Shown here piece after piece: positions 1 to 8,738 of a stretch of DNA of 64,000 nt (the stretch's first letter is position 1; each line of letters starts with the position of its first letter). The position numbers and the translations under genes are program-made. The notes below the pieces were generated by a model. The model was not told where the DNA came from, did not search any database, and was given only the letters and a program-made list of their open reading frames with translations. The stretch lies in NCBI RefSeq assembly GCF_004354085.1, contig NZ_SMSE01000001.1:921724-985723 (forward strand), in the 5' to 3' direction. The DNA is from Seongchinamella unica (lineage in GTDB: Bacteria; Pseudomonadota; Gammaproteobacteria; Pseudomonadales; Halieaceae).

Positions 1-68
1 GGCCTATAAAGTCACTCTCCAGTCACTGCTGTGACAACAACCCATTAACTGGATAACGGAGATACACC

Positions 69-575
69 ATGACAACGATGACTCACACCAACAAAGACAC
101 CTTCACACCCGAACAGGACAGCACCCCCACCGGCACCGGCTTTGTCGCGCGGCTACTGGGCAGCAATGCCGGTTGGAGCACACTGGCACTGCGACTCCCC
201 GCCGGCATTATTTTCGCTGCCCATGGCGCTCAGAAACTGTTTGGCTGGTTCGGCGGTTATGGACTGGAGGGTACCGGTCAATGGATGGCCTCCATCGGCC
301 TTGAGCCGGGCTACCTGATGGCGCTGCTCGCCGGTAGCGCGGAATTTTTTGGTGGCCTGGCCCTTATCATCGGCCTGCTGGTTCGTCCCGCGGCGGCGGT
401 TCTGGCCGTCACCATGCTGGTCGCCATCCTCACCGTGCATATCGGCAACGGCCTGTTCATGAGCAACAATGGCTACGAGTTCGGCCTCGCCCTGCTCGCC
501 ATGTCAGTCTCACTGGCCGTCAGCGGCGCCGGCCGGGCATCCCTTGACCGGATACTCAGCGGCAAAGGCGCCTGA
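69..575 (+). CDS. DoxX family membrane protein
   Basis: A 168-residue integral membrane protein with about four hydrophobic segments (roughly residues 40-60, 78-100, 103-125 and 135-155). The first membrane segment carries AHGAQKLFGWFGG, the hallmark of the DoxX/DoxD family. DoxX proteins are small inner-membrane proteins linked to quinone or thiol redox reactions, but the role of most bacterial members is unknown, so no reaction is assigned. The start is supported by GGAG at 58-61, seven bases before the ATG. The first 35 residues are polar and Thr-rich and probably cytoplasmic. The gene seems to stand alone; the next gene begins about 180 bp downstream. Confidence 0.88.
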   Translation: MTTMTHTNKDTFTPEQDSTPTGTGFVARLLGSNAGWSTLALRLPAGIIFAAHGAQKLFGWFGGYGLEGTGQWMASIGLEPGYLMALLAGSAEFFGGLALIIGLLVRPAAAVLAVTMLVAILTVHIGNGLFMSNNGYEFGLALLAMSVSLAVSGAGRASLDRILSGKGA

Positions 576-667
576 GTTTTCATACTATGGCGGGCTACGG
601 CGAGCAACGATTTACCGCACCATCGATCCGCTTCGACCAGTGGTTGGGCGACACCGTCCAGGCCGCA

Positions 668-690
668 CCGCTCGGTGCAAACTCTCCCGT
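668..690. repeat. 23-bp dispersed repeat, copy 1
   Basis: The 23 bases at 668-690 are identical to 5200-5222. This copy lies between the DoxX and PACE genes. It lacks the right half of the hairpin found at the second copy. It is probably a fragment of an intergenic repeat family; its function is unknown. Confidence 0.6.
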
Positions 691-753
691 AAGAAGCCGT
701 TCAAGCGTCTGGTAGAGTTGCCGACTGAGATCATCAGGAGAGCCGGTACCATC

Positions 754-1188
754 ATGATGTCGCAGCAAGAAAGGCTGCTGCAGTCAGTGCTGTTCGAAGC
801 ACTGCTGATAGCAATGATAGCGCCCCTGGTCTACTGGCTGGGCTCGACCGAAGCTCCCATCGAGCCCGAGCAGGCCCTGGTAACCTCCCTGGTCGGGTCG
901 GGGATCGCCCTGGTCATGAACTATTTCTATAACATGGCCTTCGACCGGGTGTTCGGCCATGTGCGCATCGAGCGCACGCTGCGCGTACGCCTGCTGCATG
1001 CGGTCGGCTTCGAACTGAGCCTGGTGACGACCTTCCTGCCCTTTGTGATGTGGTACCTGGACATCGGATTTATCCAGGCCCTGTTGCTGGACATAGTGCT
1101 GATGGGTTTTACGCTGGTGTACACCTATATTTTTCACTGGGTCTACGACCAGTTGCGACACCGCTACCGGATGCGGAATACCGCGTAA
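754..1188 (+). CDS. PACE-type multidrug/biocide efflux protein
   Basis: A 144-residue protein of four membrane segments in two similar halves, the bacterial transmembrane pair (BTP) arrangement of the PACE family (AceI-like; chlorhexidine and other biocide exporters driven by protons). The first half carries LLQSVLFEALLIAMIAPL and the second RLLHAVGFELSLVTTFLPFV. The paired E (in FE) in helices 1 and 3 matches the membrane-embedded acidic residue important in AceI. Two adjacent ATGs (754 and 757) follow AGGAG at 736-740; the reading frame is open further upstream but that part is not protein-like. Substrate specificity cannot be read from sequence. Confidence 0.85.
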   Translation: MMSQQERLLQSVLFEALLIAMIAPLVYWLGSTEAPIEPEQALVTSLVGSGIALVMNYFYNMAFDRVFGHVRIERTLRVRLLHAVGFELSLVTTFLPFVMWYLDIGFIQALLLDIVLMGFTLVYTYIFHWVYDQLRHRYRMRNTA

Positions 1189-1194
1189 ACAGGC

Positions 1195-1425
1195 AACGCG
1201 GTGTTCCATGGGCGCGCTGTAAAGCGTCGAATATTGGGTCTCTTCACCCCAGTTCAACACCTGCTCCTCGCGTAGAATGTCGCAACGCCACACGCCATCA
1301 TAGAAGTTGAAGTAACCCTTCTCGGGCGTAATGGCCTTCAGGGCGCCCGCCCAAACCGTGACCTGTGCACCCCTGTCCCTGATGCGGGCTGCGAGGCGCT
1401 GGAATATCAGCGTGCGGGCGTTTCA
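1195..1425 (-). pseudogene. Possible remnant of an unidentified minus-strand gene
   Basis: Most of the gap between the PACE and phospholipase genes reads, on the minus strand, as a convincing peptide without stops. It includes QVTVWAGALKAITPEKGYFN and DGVWRCDILREEQVLNWG. The frame is closed upstream by a TGA near 1422, and there is no ATG before the peptide; the only GTG lies inside it, at 1291-1293. Downstream the frame runs meaninglessly antisense into the PACE gene. I read it as a fragment missing both ends. The family is not recognised, and the frame could be open by chance in GC-rich DNA. Confidence 0.3.
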
Positions 1426-1472
1426 GTGACGCTGCCGTGCTGATATCCTGAACGCTACAGGGAGGAAGTTTT

Positions 1473-3029
1473 GTGATTGATCGCCCGACCCACAGGTCGC
1501 TGCTGAGGAACGCGCTGCTCGCAACCTGCATGAGCCTGCTTGCCGCCTGCGCGAGCGTGCCCTTTGATTACCCCCGGGATACCTCGTTGGCGATTCCCGC
1601 TGTGCCGGATTCCGAGATCGGTGCCGTGGCGCTCGCCTGGCAGCGGGAACACGGGGAGCAGTCCGGTTTCCTGGGTCTCTCAGACGGGGTAGACGCCCTC
1701 GGCGCCCGGCTGCGCCTGCTGGAGTTGGCCCGGGAGTCTGTCGACGCGCAGTACTTCATTCTCAAGAAAGACCAGGCAGGAGCCCTGTTTGCGGCCGGCC
1801 TGCTTGCCGCGGCAGACCGCGGGGTGCGGGTGAGGCTGCTGGTGGACGACATCTTTTCGCCCGGGGTGGATGCGGCCTTTACCCTGATGGCGACACATCC
1901 CAATATCGAGGTGCGCCTGTTCAACCCCCTGGCACGCCAGCGGCTCAAGTACCTGGGTTTCCTCACCGACTTCAAGCGCGCCAATCGGCGCATGCACAAC
2001 AAGTCCTTCACCGTCGACGGCGGCATCAGCATCGTCGGCGGCCGGAATATCGGCGAGGAGTATTTCGAGATTAACCAGGACGTGAAGTTCGACGACTACG
2101 AGGTGCTGGCGATCGGCGAGATCGTCCAGGAGATCCAGGGCGGCTTCGACAAGTTCTGGAACAGCGACCTGTCTGTACCCATTGAGGCTTTCGGCGTGGA
2201 GGTCGATCCGGCAGTACTCGATGAGTGGCGAGTAGGGCTGCGCGAACAGATAGAGGGTCAGCGCAACGGCATCTACGCCACCGCCCTGGACAGTCGACTC
2301 CTGCGCGACATCAAAGAGGGTGTAGTCAAGCCGGTGGTCGCGCAAGCAGATCTCTACACCGATGCGCCCGACAAATTGCAGGCCGCGGTGGGAGATGACG
2401 AGACCGCCGTACTGGCCAACGAATTAGGCCGGCGGCTGCGAGCGTCGGAGCGCGAGGTCGTGATTGTGACGCCCTACTTTATCCCCCAGGATTCAGGAGC
2501 AAGGCTGGTGGAGACGCTACTGGCGCGGGGCGTACGCGTGGTGATCGTCACCAATTCGCTGGCATCTACCAATCATATCCCTGTCCATGCCGGCTATGCG
2601 CGCTATCGCAAGCGCTTGCTGCGCGCCGGCGCGGAATTTTTTGAAATCAGGGCCGATGCGGTGGGCGACAAAAACAATGCCTGGGGTCATAGACCCGAGA
2701 CCATGACCCTTCACTCCAAGGCCTCGGTCGTCGATCGCGAGACGGTTTTTATCGGTTCACTGAATTTTGACCCGCGATCCATCTATATCAATACGGAGAT
2801 GGGTCTGTTTATCGAGTCCGCCGACGTCGGTGACGCATTTACCAGGGAAATCTTTCAAACCCTGTCAAAGGTCACCTGGCAGGTCGAGCTGGATGAGCGG
2901 GGCGCGTTGCGCTGGGTGTTCGACGACGGCGAGCAACGGGAGGTGGTTGACACCGAACCGGGCGCCGGTGCCTGGCGCAAGCTGCAGGTGGCTTTCTATC
3001 GACTGCTGCCCATCGAGAGCCAGTTGTAG
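1473..3029 (+). CDS. Phospholipase D-like lipoprotein (ClsC-type)
   Basis: A 518-residue phospholipase-D superfamily protein with both catalytic HxK(x4)D motifs: HNKSFTVD (H175, K177, D182) and HSKASVVD (H414, K416, D421). Each is followed by the usual Gly/Asn/Asp-rich strand (GGRNIGEEYFE; GSLNFDPRS). The layout matches bacterial ClsC-like cardiolipin synthases, which join phosphatidyl groups by transesterification. The N-terminus has a lipoprotein signal with LLAAC, so the mature protein should be membrane-anchored outside the cytoplasm. The start is GTG, with GGAGG at 1461-1465. A second, longer paralogue follows about 210 bp downstream. Cardiolipin synthesis versus phospholipid hydrolysis cannot be separated from sequence. 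Confidence 0.85.
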   Translation: MIDRPTHRSLLRNALLATCMSLLAACASVPFDYPRDTSLAIPAVPDSEIGAVALAWQREHGEQSGFLGLSDGVDALGARLRLLELARESVDAQYFILKKDQAGALFAAGLLAAADRGVRVRLLVDDIFSPGVDAAFTLMATHPNIEVRLFNPLARQRLKYLGFLTDFKRANRRMHNKSFTVDGGISIVGGRNIGEEYFEINQDVKFDDYEVLAIGEIVQEIQGGFDKFWNSDLSVPIEAFGVEVDPAVLDEWRVGLREQIEGQRNGIYATALDSRLLRDIKEGVVKPVVAQADLYTDAPDKLQAAVGDDETAVLANELGRRLRASEREVVIVTPYFIPQDSGARLVETLLARGVRVVIVTNSLASTNHIPVHAGYARYRKRLLRAGAEFFEIRADAVGDKNNAWGHRPETMTLHSKASVVDRETVFIGSLNFDPRSIYINTEMGLFIESADVGDAFTREIFQTLSKVTWQVELDERGALRWVFDDGEQREVVDTEPGAGAWRKLQVAFYRLLPIESQL

Positions 3030-3241
3030 TCGCGGCTCCGGTCGATTTTCCTCGACAAAGCGGGCCCGTGCTGGCCTCACAGGCCGACAAGCAGCCGTAT
3101 CCCAGCATCCGGCATACGGGCTGCAGTGACGGGTTTCTGGAAGATGTGCTTAAATGTGTCCATGCACCCCGTAAGTGTTCGATGTCTGGCTTTATTCGCT
3201 CTCCTCGCACGATTCCCACGCGTGCCGGCGCAGGTGGACGG

Positions 3242-5065
3242 ATGAACCGTCTGCGCGGAGTTATCGTCGGCGCCTGGGTGGTGCTGCTATCGGCCTGCGT
3301 GAGTGTGGATACGCCGCCCTCGCAGTGCCCGGCGGGACGGCAGGCCCTGCCCAATTGCCCGCCACTGGAGGCCGTGGACGACCCGCAGGTAAACCGCTGG
3401 TACGACGCGCGCACCTGGAGGTCAGCCGACGAGTGGGACGAAGACCCTATTGAACAGGGTATTCGCGCAGAAATTCCGGTGCAGTCAGCGCGCATGAAAT
3501 TGCTGGGTAGCCGCCCGAGAGAAGCGCTTTATTCCCTGGCTGCGAAAATCCACGCGGTCGAAAACGCCCGGTACAGCATTGACGCCGCCTATTACATCTT
3601 CAAGGACGATCTCGTGGGCCGGGCCCTGCTGGGCGCATTGTGTGAAGCGGTCCAGCGCGGCGTTGATGTGCGCCTGCTGGTGGACTCGATGGGCTCCATC
3701 AGCCTGGACAGGAATTTATTACGCGCACTCTACCAGTGCCAGTTGCAGGCTGGATTCATCCGCAATACCAGCGGCGAACTCTCCACACGCCGGGCCCGGG
3801 TCCAGGTGGTGCTCTTCAACCCCATCTCGCAGGTGTTCGCCAACCTCAACCGTCGCTCCCACGACAAACTGCTGGTGGTTGACGGTTTTGTCCCGGACCA
3901 GGCGATCGTGATCACCGGCGGGCGCAATATCTCGCTGTCCTACTACGGCATCGCAGCCGATGGTACTCCCAATCACGACACCTACCTCGATGCCGAGTTG
4001 TTGCTGCGCCCCGACCCCGCCTCGGGCAGCGAACTCAATGTCGCCGAGGTCTCCGAAATCTATTTCACCCTGCTCAACAGCTTCAAGAATAACAGACACA
4101 TCCAGGGCCGAGTCCCGCCCGGGCGTCGCACCGGGTGGCCGGAGATGGAAGCCGACCTTAAACGCAGTCTCAAACGCCTCAAGTCACTGCCGCCCATCGC
4201 CGAAAGCCTGGCGGCCATGCCCGAATACCTGGCGTCGGGTTACCATTTTGGCGAAGTACGCCTGGCCCACGAGTTTGCCAACCTGATCAACAAGCGCGTC
4301 GTCTCCGACGCGGTGGCGAACCTCAGGGACAATCCCAATTCCATCATGTACCTGCTGACAGCAATCGAGGATACAGAGCGAAAGCATATCCGGCTGGTTT
4401 CACCCTACCTGTTTGCGGCGCGTTATTTCGGTCCCGACGGCGAGCTGCTACTGGACGAGGCGGCGGAGATTCGCCGCTGGCTGGCGGCGGACGAGGAACG
4501 AACGTACGAGATCATCACCAACTCGGTGCTCACTTCCGATAACTTTTTGGCCCAGTCGGTTGTCGACACGGACATGGCTCCTCGCCTGTTGCTCGACGAG
4601 GACGGCGTCGCGGCCTGGCAGAACAGGCCCGCGGGTGTTGAAGCCAGCATGGAACTGGTAGAGAGCGATGACTGGCAAAGACTGGTCGACAATCCTCGTC
4701 TCAGGATTTATGAAACCGGCAGGCTGGATGACCGACTGCTTGGCGGTGATACCGATTACGGCAAACTGCACGCCAAGTACATGATCTCAGACGATGTCGG
4801 CTTCCTCGGTACCGCCAATTTCGATTACCGATCGCGGCTGTTCAACAACGAGATGGGCTTCTTCTTCCGCAGCGACGCACTGACGCGTGATTTCGATACG
4901 GATTTCGAGCATCTGCGGGAAAAATCCTACCTCTGGGGATCCAGAGAATGGCTGGAGATGCGGCGGGCCCTGATCGACAGGGGCGGGATCAAGGGCCGGA
5001 CCACACAGTACCAGCCTGTTCTCTACCGCTTCCTGCGGGCCACCGGGCTCGAGTGGTTGTTCTAG
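3242..5065 (+). CDS. Phospholipase D-like lipoprotein, second paralogue
   Basis: A 607-residue phospholipase-D superfamily protein with two complete HKD motifs: HDKLLVVD (H207, K209, D214) and HAKYMISD (H510, K512, D517). The roughly 300 residues between the motifs are much longer than in a minimal PLD and include an insert around residues 280-400. The N-terminus is a lipoprotein signal ending LLSACVS. The ATG at 3242 is chosen because it starts this signal and follows a GGTGG-type site at about 3233; the frame is open upstream to 3068 but those residues look random. It lies in tandem with the shorter PLD gene, and both likely act on envelope phospholipids. The insert may confer a different substrate. 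Confidence 0.83.
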   Translation: MNRLRGVIVGAWVVLLSACVSVDTPPSQCPAGRQALPNCPPLEAVDDPQVNRWYDARTWRSADEWDEDPIEQGIRAEIPVQSARMKLLGSRPREALYSLAAKIHAVENARYSIDAAYYIFKDDLVGRALLGALCEAVQRGVDVRLLVDSMGSISLDRNLLRALYQCQLQAGFIRNTSGELSTRRARVQVVLFNPISQVFANLNRRSHDKLLVVDGFVPDQAIVITGGRNISLSYYGIAADGTPNHDTYLDAELLLRPDPASGSELNVAEVSEIYFTLLNSFKNNRHIQGRVPPGRRTGWPEMEADLKRSLKRLKSLPPIAESLAAMPEYLASGYHFGEVRLAHEFANLINKRVVSDAVANLRDNPNSIMYLLTAIEDTERKHIRLVSPYLFAARYFGPDGELLLDEAAEIRRWLAADEERTYEIITNSVLTSDNFLAQSVVDTDMAPRLLLDEDGVAAWQNRPAGVEASMELVESDDWQRLVDNPRLRIYETGRLDDRLLGGDTDYGKLHAKYMISDDVGFLGTANFDYRSRLFNNEMGFFFRSDALTRDFDTDFEHLREKSYLWGSREWLEMRRALIDRGGIKGRTTQYQPVLYRFLRATGLEWLF

Positions 5066-5199
5066 GCTACCGAGCCCGCGTCCCACAACTTCCTGCGGTG
5101 GGGCGGTTAGGCCAGAGAAGCGGGAACCCAGATGACCCGTAACAGGCTGGGGCCCGGGGCGCGCTCGCCTGTTACGTCCCTGCGGGCTTCGCGGCTGCG

Positions 5200-5233
5200 C
5201 CGCTCGGTGCAAACTCTCCCGTGGGGAGAGTTT
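5200..5233. repeat. 23-bp repeat copy 2 with perfect hairpin
   Basis: Positions 5200-5222 repeat 668-690 exactly. The last ten bases of that shared part (5211-5220) pair perfectly with 5224-5233 across a three-base loop. The hairpin is not followed by a T run, so it is not a standard intrinsic terminator, though it lies 135 bp after the second PLD gene. It may be a REP-like element. Confidence 0.55.
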
Positions 5234-5267
5234 GTCGAACGCCAGTTCTCACGTAGCGTAACCCCAG

Positions 5268-5307
5268 CCAAACAACAAAGCCCCCGCGTTGCGGAGGCTT
5301 TGTTGTT

Positions 5308-5310
<3 letters not shown>
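5268..5310 (-). terminator. Rho-independent terminator of tRNA-Val
   Basis: Bases 5268-5282 and 5296-5310 form a perfect 15-bp inverted repeat with a 13-base loop. Read on the minus strand it starts directly at the CCA end of the tRNA. The distal part of the stem carries the T-rich stretch needed for release. Confidence 0.8.
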
Positions 5311-5384
<74 letters not shown>

Positions 5385-5397
5385 GCAGAGGGCGGGC

Positions 5398-5426
5398 ATT
5401 ATAAGGCCAGTAGGGCCTGAGCTCAA
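5398..5426 (-). promoter_or_regulatory. Sigma-70 promoter of tRNA-Val
   Basis: On the minus strand, TTGAGC (5421-5426) and TATAAT (5398-5403) are separated by 17 bases, a near-consensus sigma-70 promoter. The segment between the -10 box and the tRNA is GC-rich, as in stringently controlled stable-RNA promoters. Confidence 0.75.
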
Positions 5427-5459
5427 CACCTGGATTTGGCGCCGTCGCCAGGGGGAGTC

Positions 5460-6341
5460 ATGGACTGGAAAGGGGTCGAGAAGGACCTGTCAGAAGCACT
5501 GGGCAAACCGTTCAGGGTAGCCACAGCGAAGCCTGTTGGCGGTGGCTGTATCAATGATGCCTTCCTGCTGGAAGGTGCCTCGACTCGCCTCTTCCTGAAG
5601 CGCAACCGGGAGGAGTTACTGCCCATGTTCGAGGCCGAGGCGGCTGGACTTGAGGCACTCCGTGACAGTCATGCAGTGCGGGTACCAGCGCCGGTGGCCA
5701 TAGGAACAACTGCCGGCTACAGCTGGCTGGCGCTGGAGCTGATTGAGTTCGGACCGCCCTCCCCGGCGGCTTCAGCACGCCTGGGTGAGCGCCTCGCAGC
5801 CCTGCACCGCTGCACCGCCCCGGCCTTCGGCTGGACCCGGGACAATTACATCGGGACGACTGAACAGGTCAACAGCTGGACCGCGGACTGGGTGGAATTC
5901 CTGGCCCGTTATCGACTGGGCCCACAGCTGACGCTGGCATCCAAATGCGGCGGGGATACCCGCCTGGTCGCTGCCGGCGAGCGCCTGATTGAAAATCTGC
6001 CGGCCTTCTTCGGCGGTTACAAGCCGGCGCCCTCGCTGCTACACGGCGATTTATGGGGCGGCAACTGGGCCACCGACGAACGGGGTGAGCCGGTGATATT
6101 CGACCCGGCGGTGTACTACGGCGATCGCGAGGCGGACCTGGCCATGACCGAGCTGTTCGGCGGGTTTGATGATCGTTTTTACCACTCCTATCGTAGCCAC
6201 TGGGACATTGATCCGGGCTATACAACCCGTAAAGTGCTGTACAACCTGTACCACATTCTCAACCATTCCAACCTGTTTGGCGGCGGCTACGCCGGGCAGG
6301 CCCGGGGCATGATCGACAGGCTGAATGCAGAGGCGGGTTAA
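5460..6341 (+). CDS. Fructosamine kinase family protein
   Basis: A 293-residue kinase of the fructosamine-3-kinase/ketosamine-3-kinase family (APH-like fold). Visible are the Gly-rich segment PVGGGCINDAFLL (about residues 28-40), the catalytic-loop motif HGDLWGGNW (H195, D197) and the metal-binding DPAVYYGDREADLAM. Family members phosphorylate sugar or ribulosamine adducts on proteins and small molecules, which helps reverse glycation. The usual length is about 290 residues, so the gene is complete. The ATG at 5460 follows AGGGGGA at 5450-5456. The gene is next to, but not obviously linked in function with, the downstream acyl-CoA dehydrogenases, which start 67 bp later. Confidence 0.9.
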   Translation: MDWKGVEKDLSEALGKPFRVATAKPVGGGCINDAFLLEGASTRLFLKRNREELLPMFEAEAAGLEALRDSHAVRVPAPVAIGTTAGYSWLALELIEFGPPSPAASARLGERLAALHRCTAPAFGWTRDNYIGTTEQVNSWTADWVEFLARYRLGPQLTLASKCGGDTRLVAAGERLIENLPAFFGGYKPAPSLLHGDLWGGNWATDERGEPVIFDPAVYYGDREADLAMTELFGGFDDRFYHSYRSHWDIDPGYTTRKVLYNLYHILNHSNLFGGGYAGQARGMIDRLNAEAG

Positions 6342-6408
6342 ACGCGCCAGCGGCACGCGCCGGACTCCGCAGACAGTGTCCCCGGCAGATTCACGAGGAA
6401 CACAGTCC

Positions 6409-7590
6409 ATGAATATAGAACTGACGGCGGAACAACAGGCCCTCCAGCGGGAAGTGCGCGAGTACATGAAAGGCATCATGACGCCGGCCTTACTGGAGGA
6501 AATGAAAGATCACGACCTCCGCGAGGGAGGTGGCCCTGAATTTCGCAAGCAGTACGCAAAGATGGGCGCTGACGGCTGGATCGGCCTCAGCTGGTCGAAA
6601 GACCTCGGCGGCAAGGAACTGTCCCACGTCGAGCAATACATTTTCACCGACGAGGTCATTCGCTCGGGTTTCGCCTATCCGTTCCTGACCACCGAGGCCT
6701 GCACCCCGGTCATCGCGGCCCACGCGAATGAGGAGGTCAGGGAGGAAGTGGTTCGCGGCGTACAGCGCGGTGAGGTGGTTATCGCTATCGGCTATTCCGA
6801 GCCCAACGCCGGCACGGACCTCGCCAGCCTGCGCACCAAAGCCGAGCGCGATGGCGAAGACTGGGTCATTAACGGCCAGAAAATGTGGACCAGCCTCGCC
6901 AACTACGCCGACTACGTCTGGCTCGCCGCCCGCACCGATCCCGACCCGGAGAAGAAACACAAGGGGCTGACCATGTTCCTGGTGCCCACCAGCGCTGAGG
7001 GTTTCTCCTGTACGCCAGTGCGCACCCTGGGGGCGCGCACCAATGCCACCTACTACGACAATGTGCGCATTCCCGACAAGTACCGGGTGGGGGAGATCAA
7101 CGGCGGCTGGAAACTGATCACCAGCCAGCTCAACGTGGAGCGGCTGTCCCTGTTTACCCACGGCCAGGTGGACTCCCTGTACCAGGGCGTTGCCGAATGG
7201 TCGGCGCAGACCGCAGGGCCCGGCGGCGGCAGATTGATCGAACAGCCCTGGGTGCAGCATAACCTGGCGAGGGTTAAAACCGGGCTGGAAGCGCTGAAAA
7301 TCATGTGCTGGAAACAGGCCTGGTCCATGGACCAGGGTCCCCTGGACATGGCCAAGGCCTCCACTGCCAAGGTGTATGGCAGCGAGTTCTTCGTCGAGCT
7401 CTACCGGCTGTTGCTGGAGGTCATGGGCACGGCCGGCACCATCGCTGCCGATTCACCCGGGGCGGTACTCCAGGGCAAGCTGGAATTCCGCTGGCGGGTG
7501 GGGTCCATCCTCACCTTCGGCGGCGGCACCAATGAAGTACAGCGAGACATTATCGCCATGGCGGGGCTGTGGATGCCCCGCTCGCGCTAG
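6409..7590 (+). CDS. Acyl-CoA dehydrogenase, subunit 1 of a tandem pair
   Basis: A 393-residue FAD-dependent acyl-CoA dehydrogenase. It shows the FAD/substrate signature GYSEPNAGTDLASLRTKAER, then NGQKMWTSLANYADYVWL, and near the C-terminus FGGGTNEVQRDIIAMAGL, all standard for the family. It introduces a double bond alpha-beta to the thioester and passes electrons to ETF. The start at 6409 has GAGGA at 6394-6398. A second ACAD gene begins 11 bp after the stop. Such adjacent pairs often form alpha2-beta2 heterotetramers, as with the mycobacterial steroid ChsE4-ChsE5 type. The substrate is unknown. Confidence 0.92.
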   Translation: MNIELTAEQQALQREVREYMKGIMTPALLEEMKDHDLREGGGPEFRKQYAKMGADGWIGLSWSKDLGGKELSHVEQYIFTDEVIRSGFAYPFLTTEACTPVIAAHANEEVREEVVRGVQRGEVVIAIGYSEPNAGTDLASLRTKAERDGEDWVINGQKMWTSLANYADYVWLAARTDPDPEKKHKGLTMFLVPTSAEGFSCTPVRTLGARTNATYYDNVRIPDKYRVGEINGGWKLITSQLNVERLSLFTHGQVDSLYQGVAEWSAQTAGPGGGRLIEQPWVQHNLARVKTGLEALKIMCWKQAWSMDQGPLDMAKASTAKVYGSEFFVELYRLLLEVMGTAGTIAADSPGAVLQGKLEFRWRVGSILTFGGGTNEVQRDIIAMAGLWMPRSR

Positions 7591-7601
7591 GGGGAAGCGG
7601 C

Positions 7602-8738
7602 ATGGATTTCAATATCCCGGAAGAGCTGGCCAGTGTTAACAACCTGGCGCAACAGATTCTCAATGACTTCACCACGGTCGACCAGCTTGAGGCCATTGAG
7701 CGGCAGGCGCCGCGTTTCGACCCGGACCTGTGGCAGGCACTGGCAACGGCCGGCCTGCTCGGCCTGGACATCCAGGAGCAATTCGGCGGCACCGACCTTG
7801 GCTACTACGCGGTCACTGCCCTGTGTGAGGAAGTGGGCCGAACCGTTGCGCCCGCGCCAGTCGTACCGGTACTGGTCAGTGCCGCGGGCACGCTGCGGCG
7901 CTTTGCCAGTGACCAACAGCAGGAGACCTGGCTGCCCGGCATCGCCGCAGGCAGTTTACAGGTCAGCAGCGCGCTGGAAGAGTACGCCAACGACGACCCC
8001 ACTCGGCCCGACGCAATCGCCGCCGCCACCGTCGGCGGCTATGCCATCAGCGGCACCAAGATCTGCGTCAGCCAGGCGACGATTGCCCGACGAATCCTGC
8101 TCAGTGCCCGCAACGGTGACGAGCTGGTGGTGGCGCTGGTGGACCCCCGGGCTGCGGGCATAACACTCTCGCCGCAGCTGGTGACCAGCGGCGAGACCCT
8201 GCACGAAATGGCCATGAACGCTGTCCAGGTTCCGGATGAGGACATCGTGGCGGTCGGCCGCAAGGCAGTGGAAGCCATGCAATGGATACAGCGTGCCACC
8301 CGCACCGCCCTCTGCGCGATGATGGTGGGCCTGGCGGACAAGATGATGCGCATGACCGGTTCCTACACCACAGAGCGGGAGCAGTTCGGTCGCCCGATCG
8401 CCACCTTCCAGGCCGTGAGCCACCGGGTCGCAGATTGCTACATTGATGTTGAATGCCTGCGCCTGGTCACCGAGCAGGCGGCCTCGCTGATCGACCAGGG
8501 CCGCCCCGCCCGGGAGGCATCATTGATCGCCAAAATCTGGTGCGGCGATACCGCCCACCGGGTCAGCCAGGCCGCGCAGCATTGCCACGGCGGCACCGGC
8601 GTGGACCGGGACTACCCGCTACACCGCTATTGCCTGCAGGCCCGGCAGATTGAGATGAGCCTGGGCAACAGCGCCCAGCTCACCGCCCAGTTGGGGAGCA
8701 GCATAGCGGAGGAATACCTGGCGAGTGACCCGGGCTAA
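7602..8738 (+). CDS. Acyl-CoA dehydrogenase, subunit 2 of a tandem pair
   Basis: A 378-residue acyl-CoA dehydrogenase with the C-terminal motif QHCHGGTGVDRDYPLHRY and the ACAD helical core (YTTEREQFGRPIATFQAVSH). The middle FAD region is divergent: the SEPxAGTDxxS signature of its partner is replaced by SSALEEYANDDPTRPDA. That suggests a partly non-canonical cofactor-binding face, as seen in the second subunits of heteromeric ACADs. It is almost certainly co-transcribed with the upstream ACAD (11-bp gap; GGGGAAG at 7591-7597). Its stop overlaps by 4 bp the stop of the convergent membrane-protein gene. Confidence 0.9.
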   Translation: MDFNIPEELASVNNLAQQILNDFTTVDQLEAIERQAPRFDPDLWQALATAGLLGLDIQEQFGGTDLGYYAVTALCEEVGRTVAPAPVVPVLVSAAGTLRRFASDQQQETWLPGIAAGSLQVSSALEEYANDDPTRPDAIAAATVGGYAISGTKICVSQATIARRILLSARNGDELVVALVDPRAAGITLSPQLVTSGETLHEMAMNAVQVPDEDIVAVGRKAVEAMQWIQRATRTALCAMMVGLADKMMRMTGSYTTEREQFGRPIATFQAVSHRVADCYIDVECLRLVTEQAASLIDQGRPAREASLIAKIWCGDTAHRVSQAAQHCHGGTGVDRDYPLHRYCLQARQIEMSLGNSAQLTAQLGSSIAEEYLASDPG

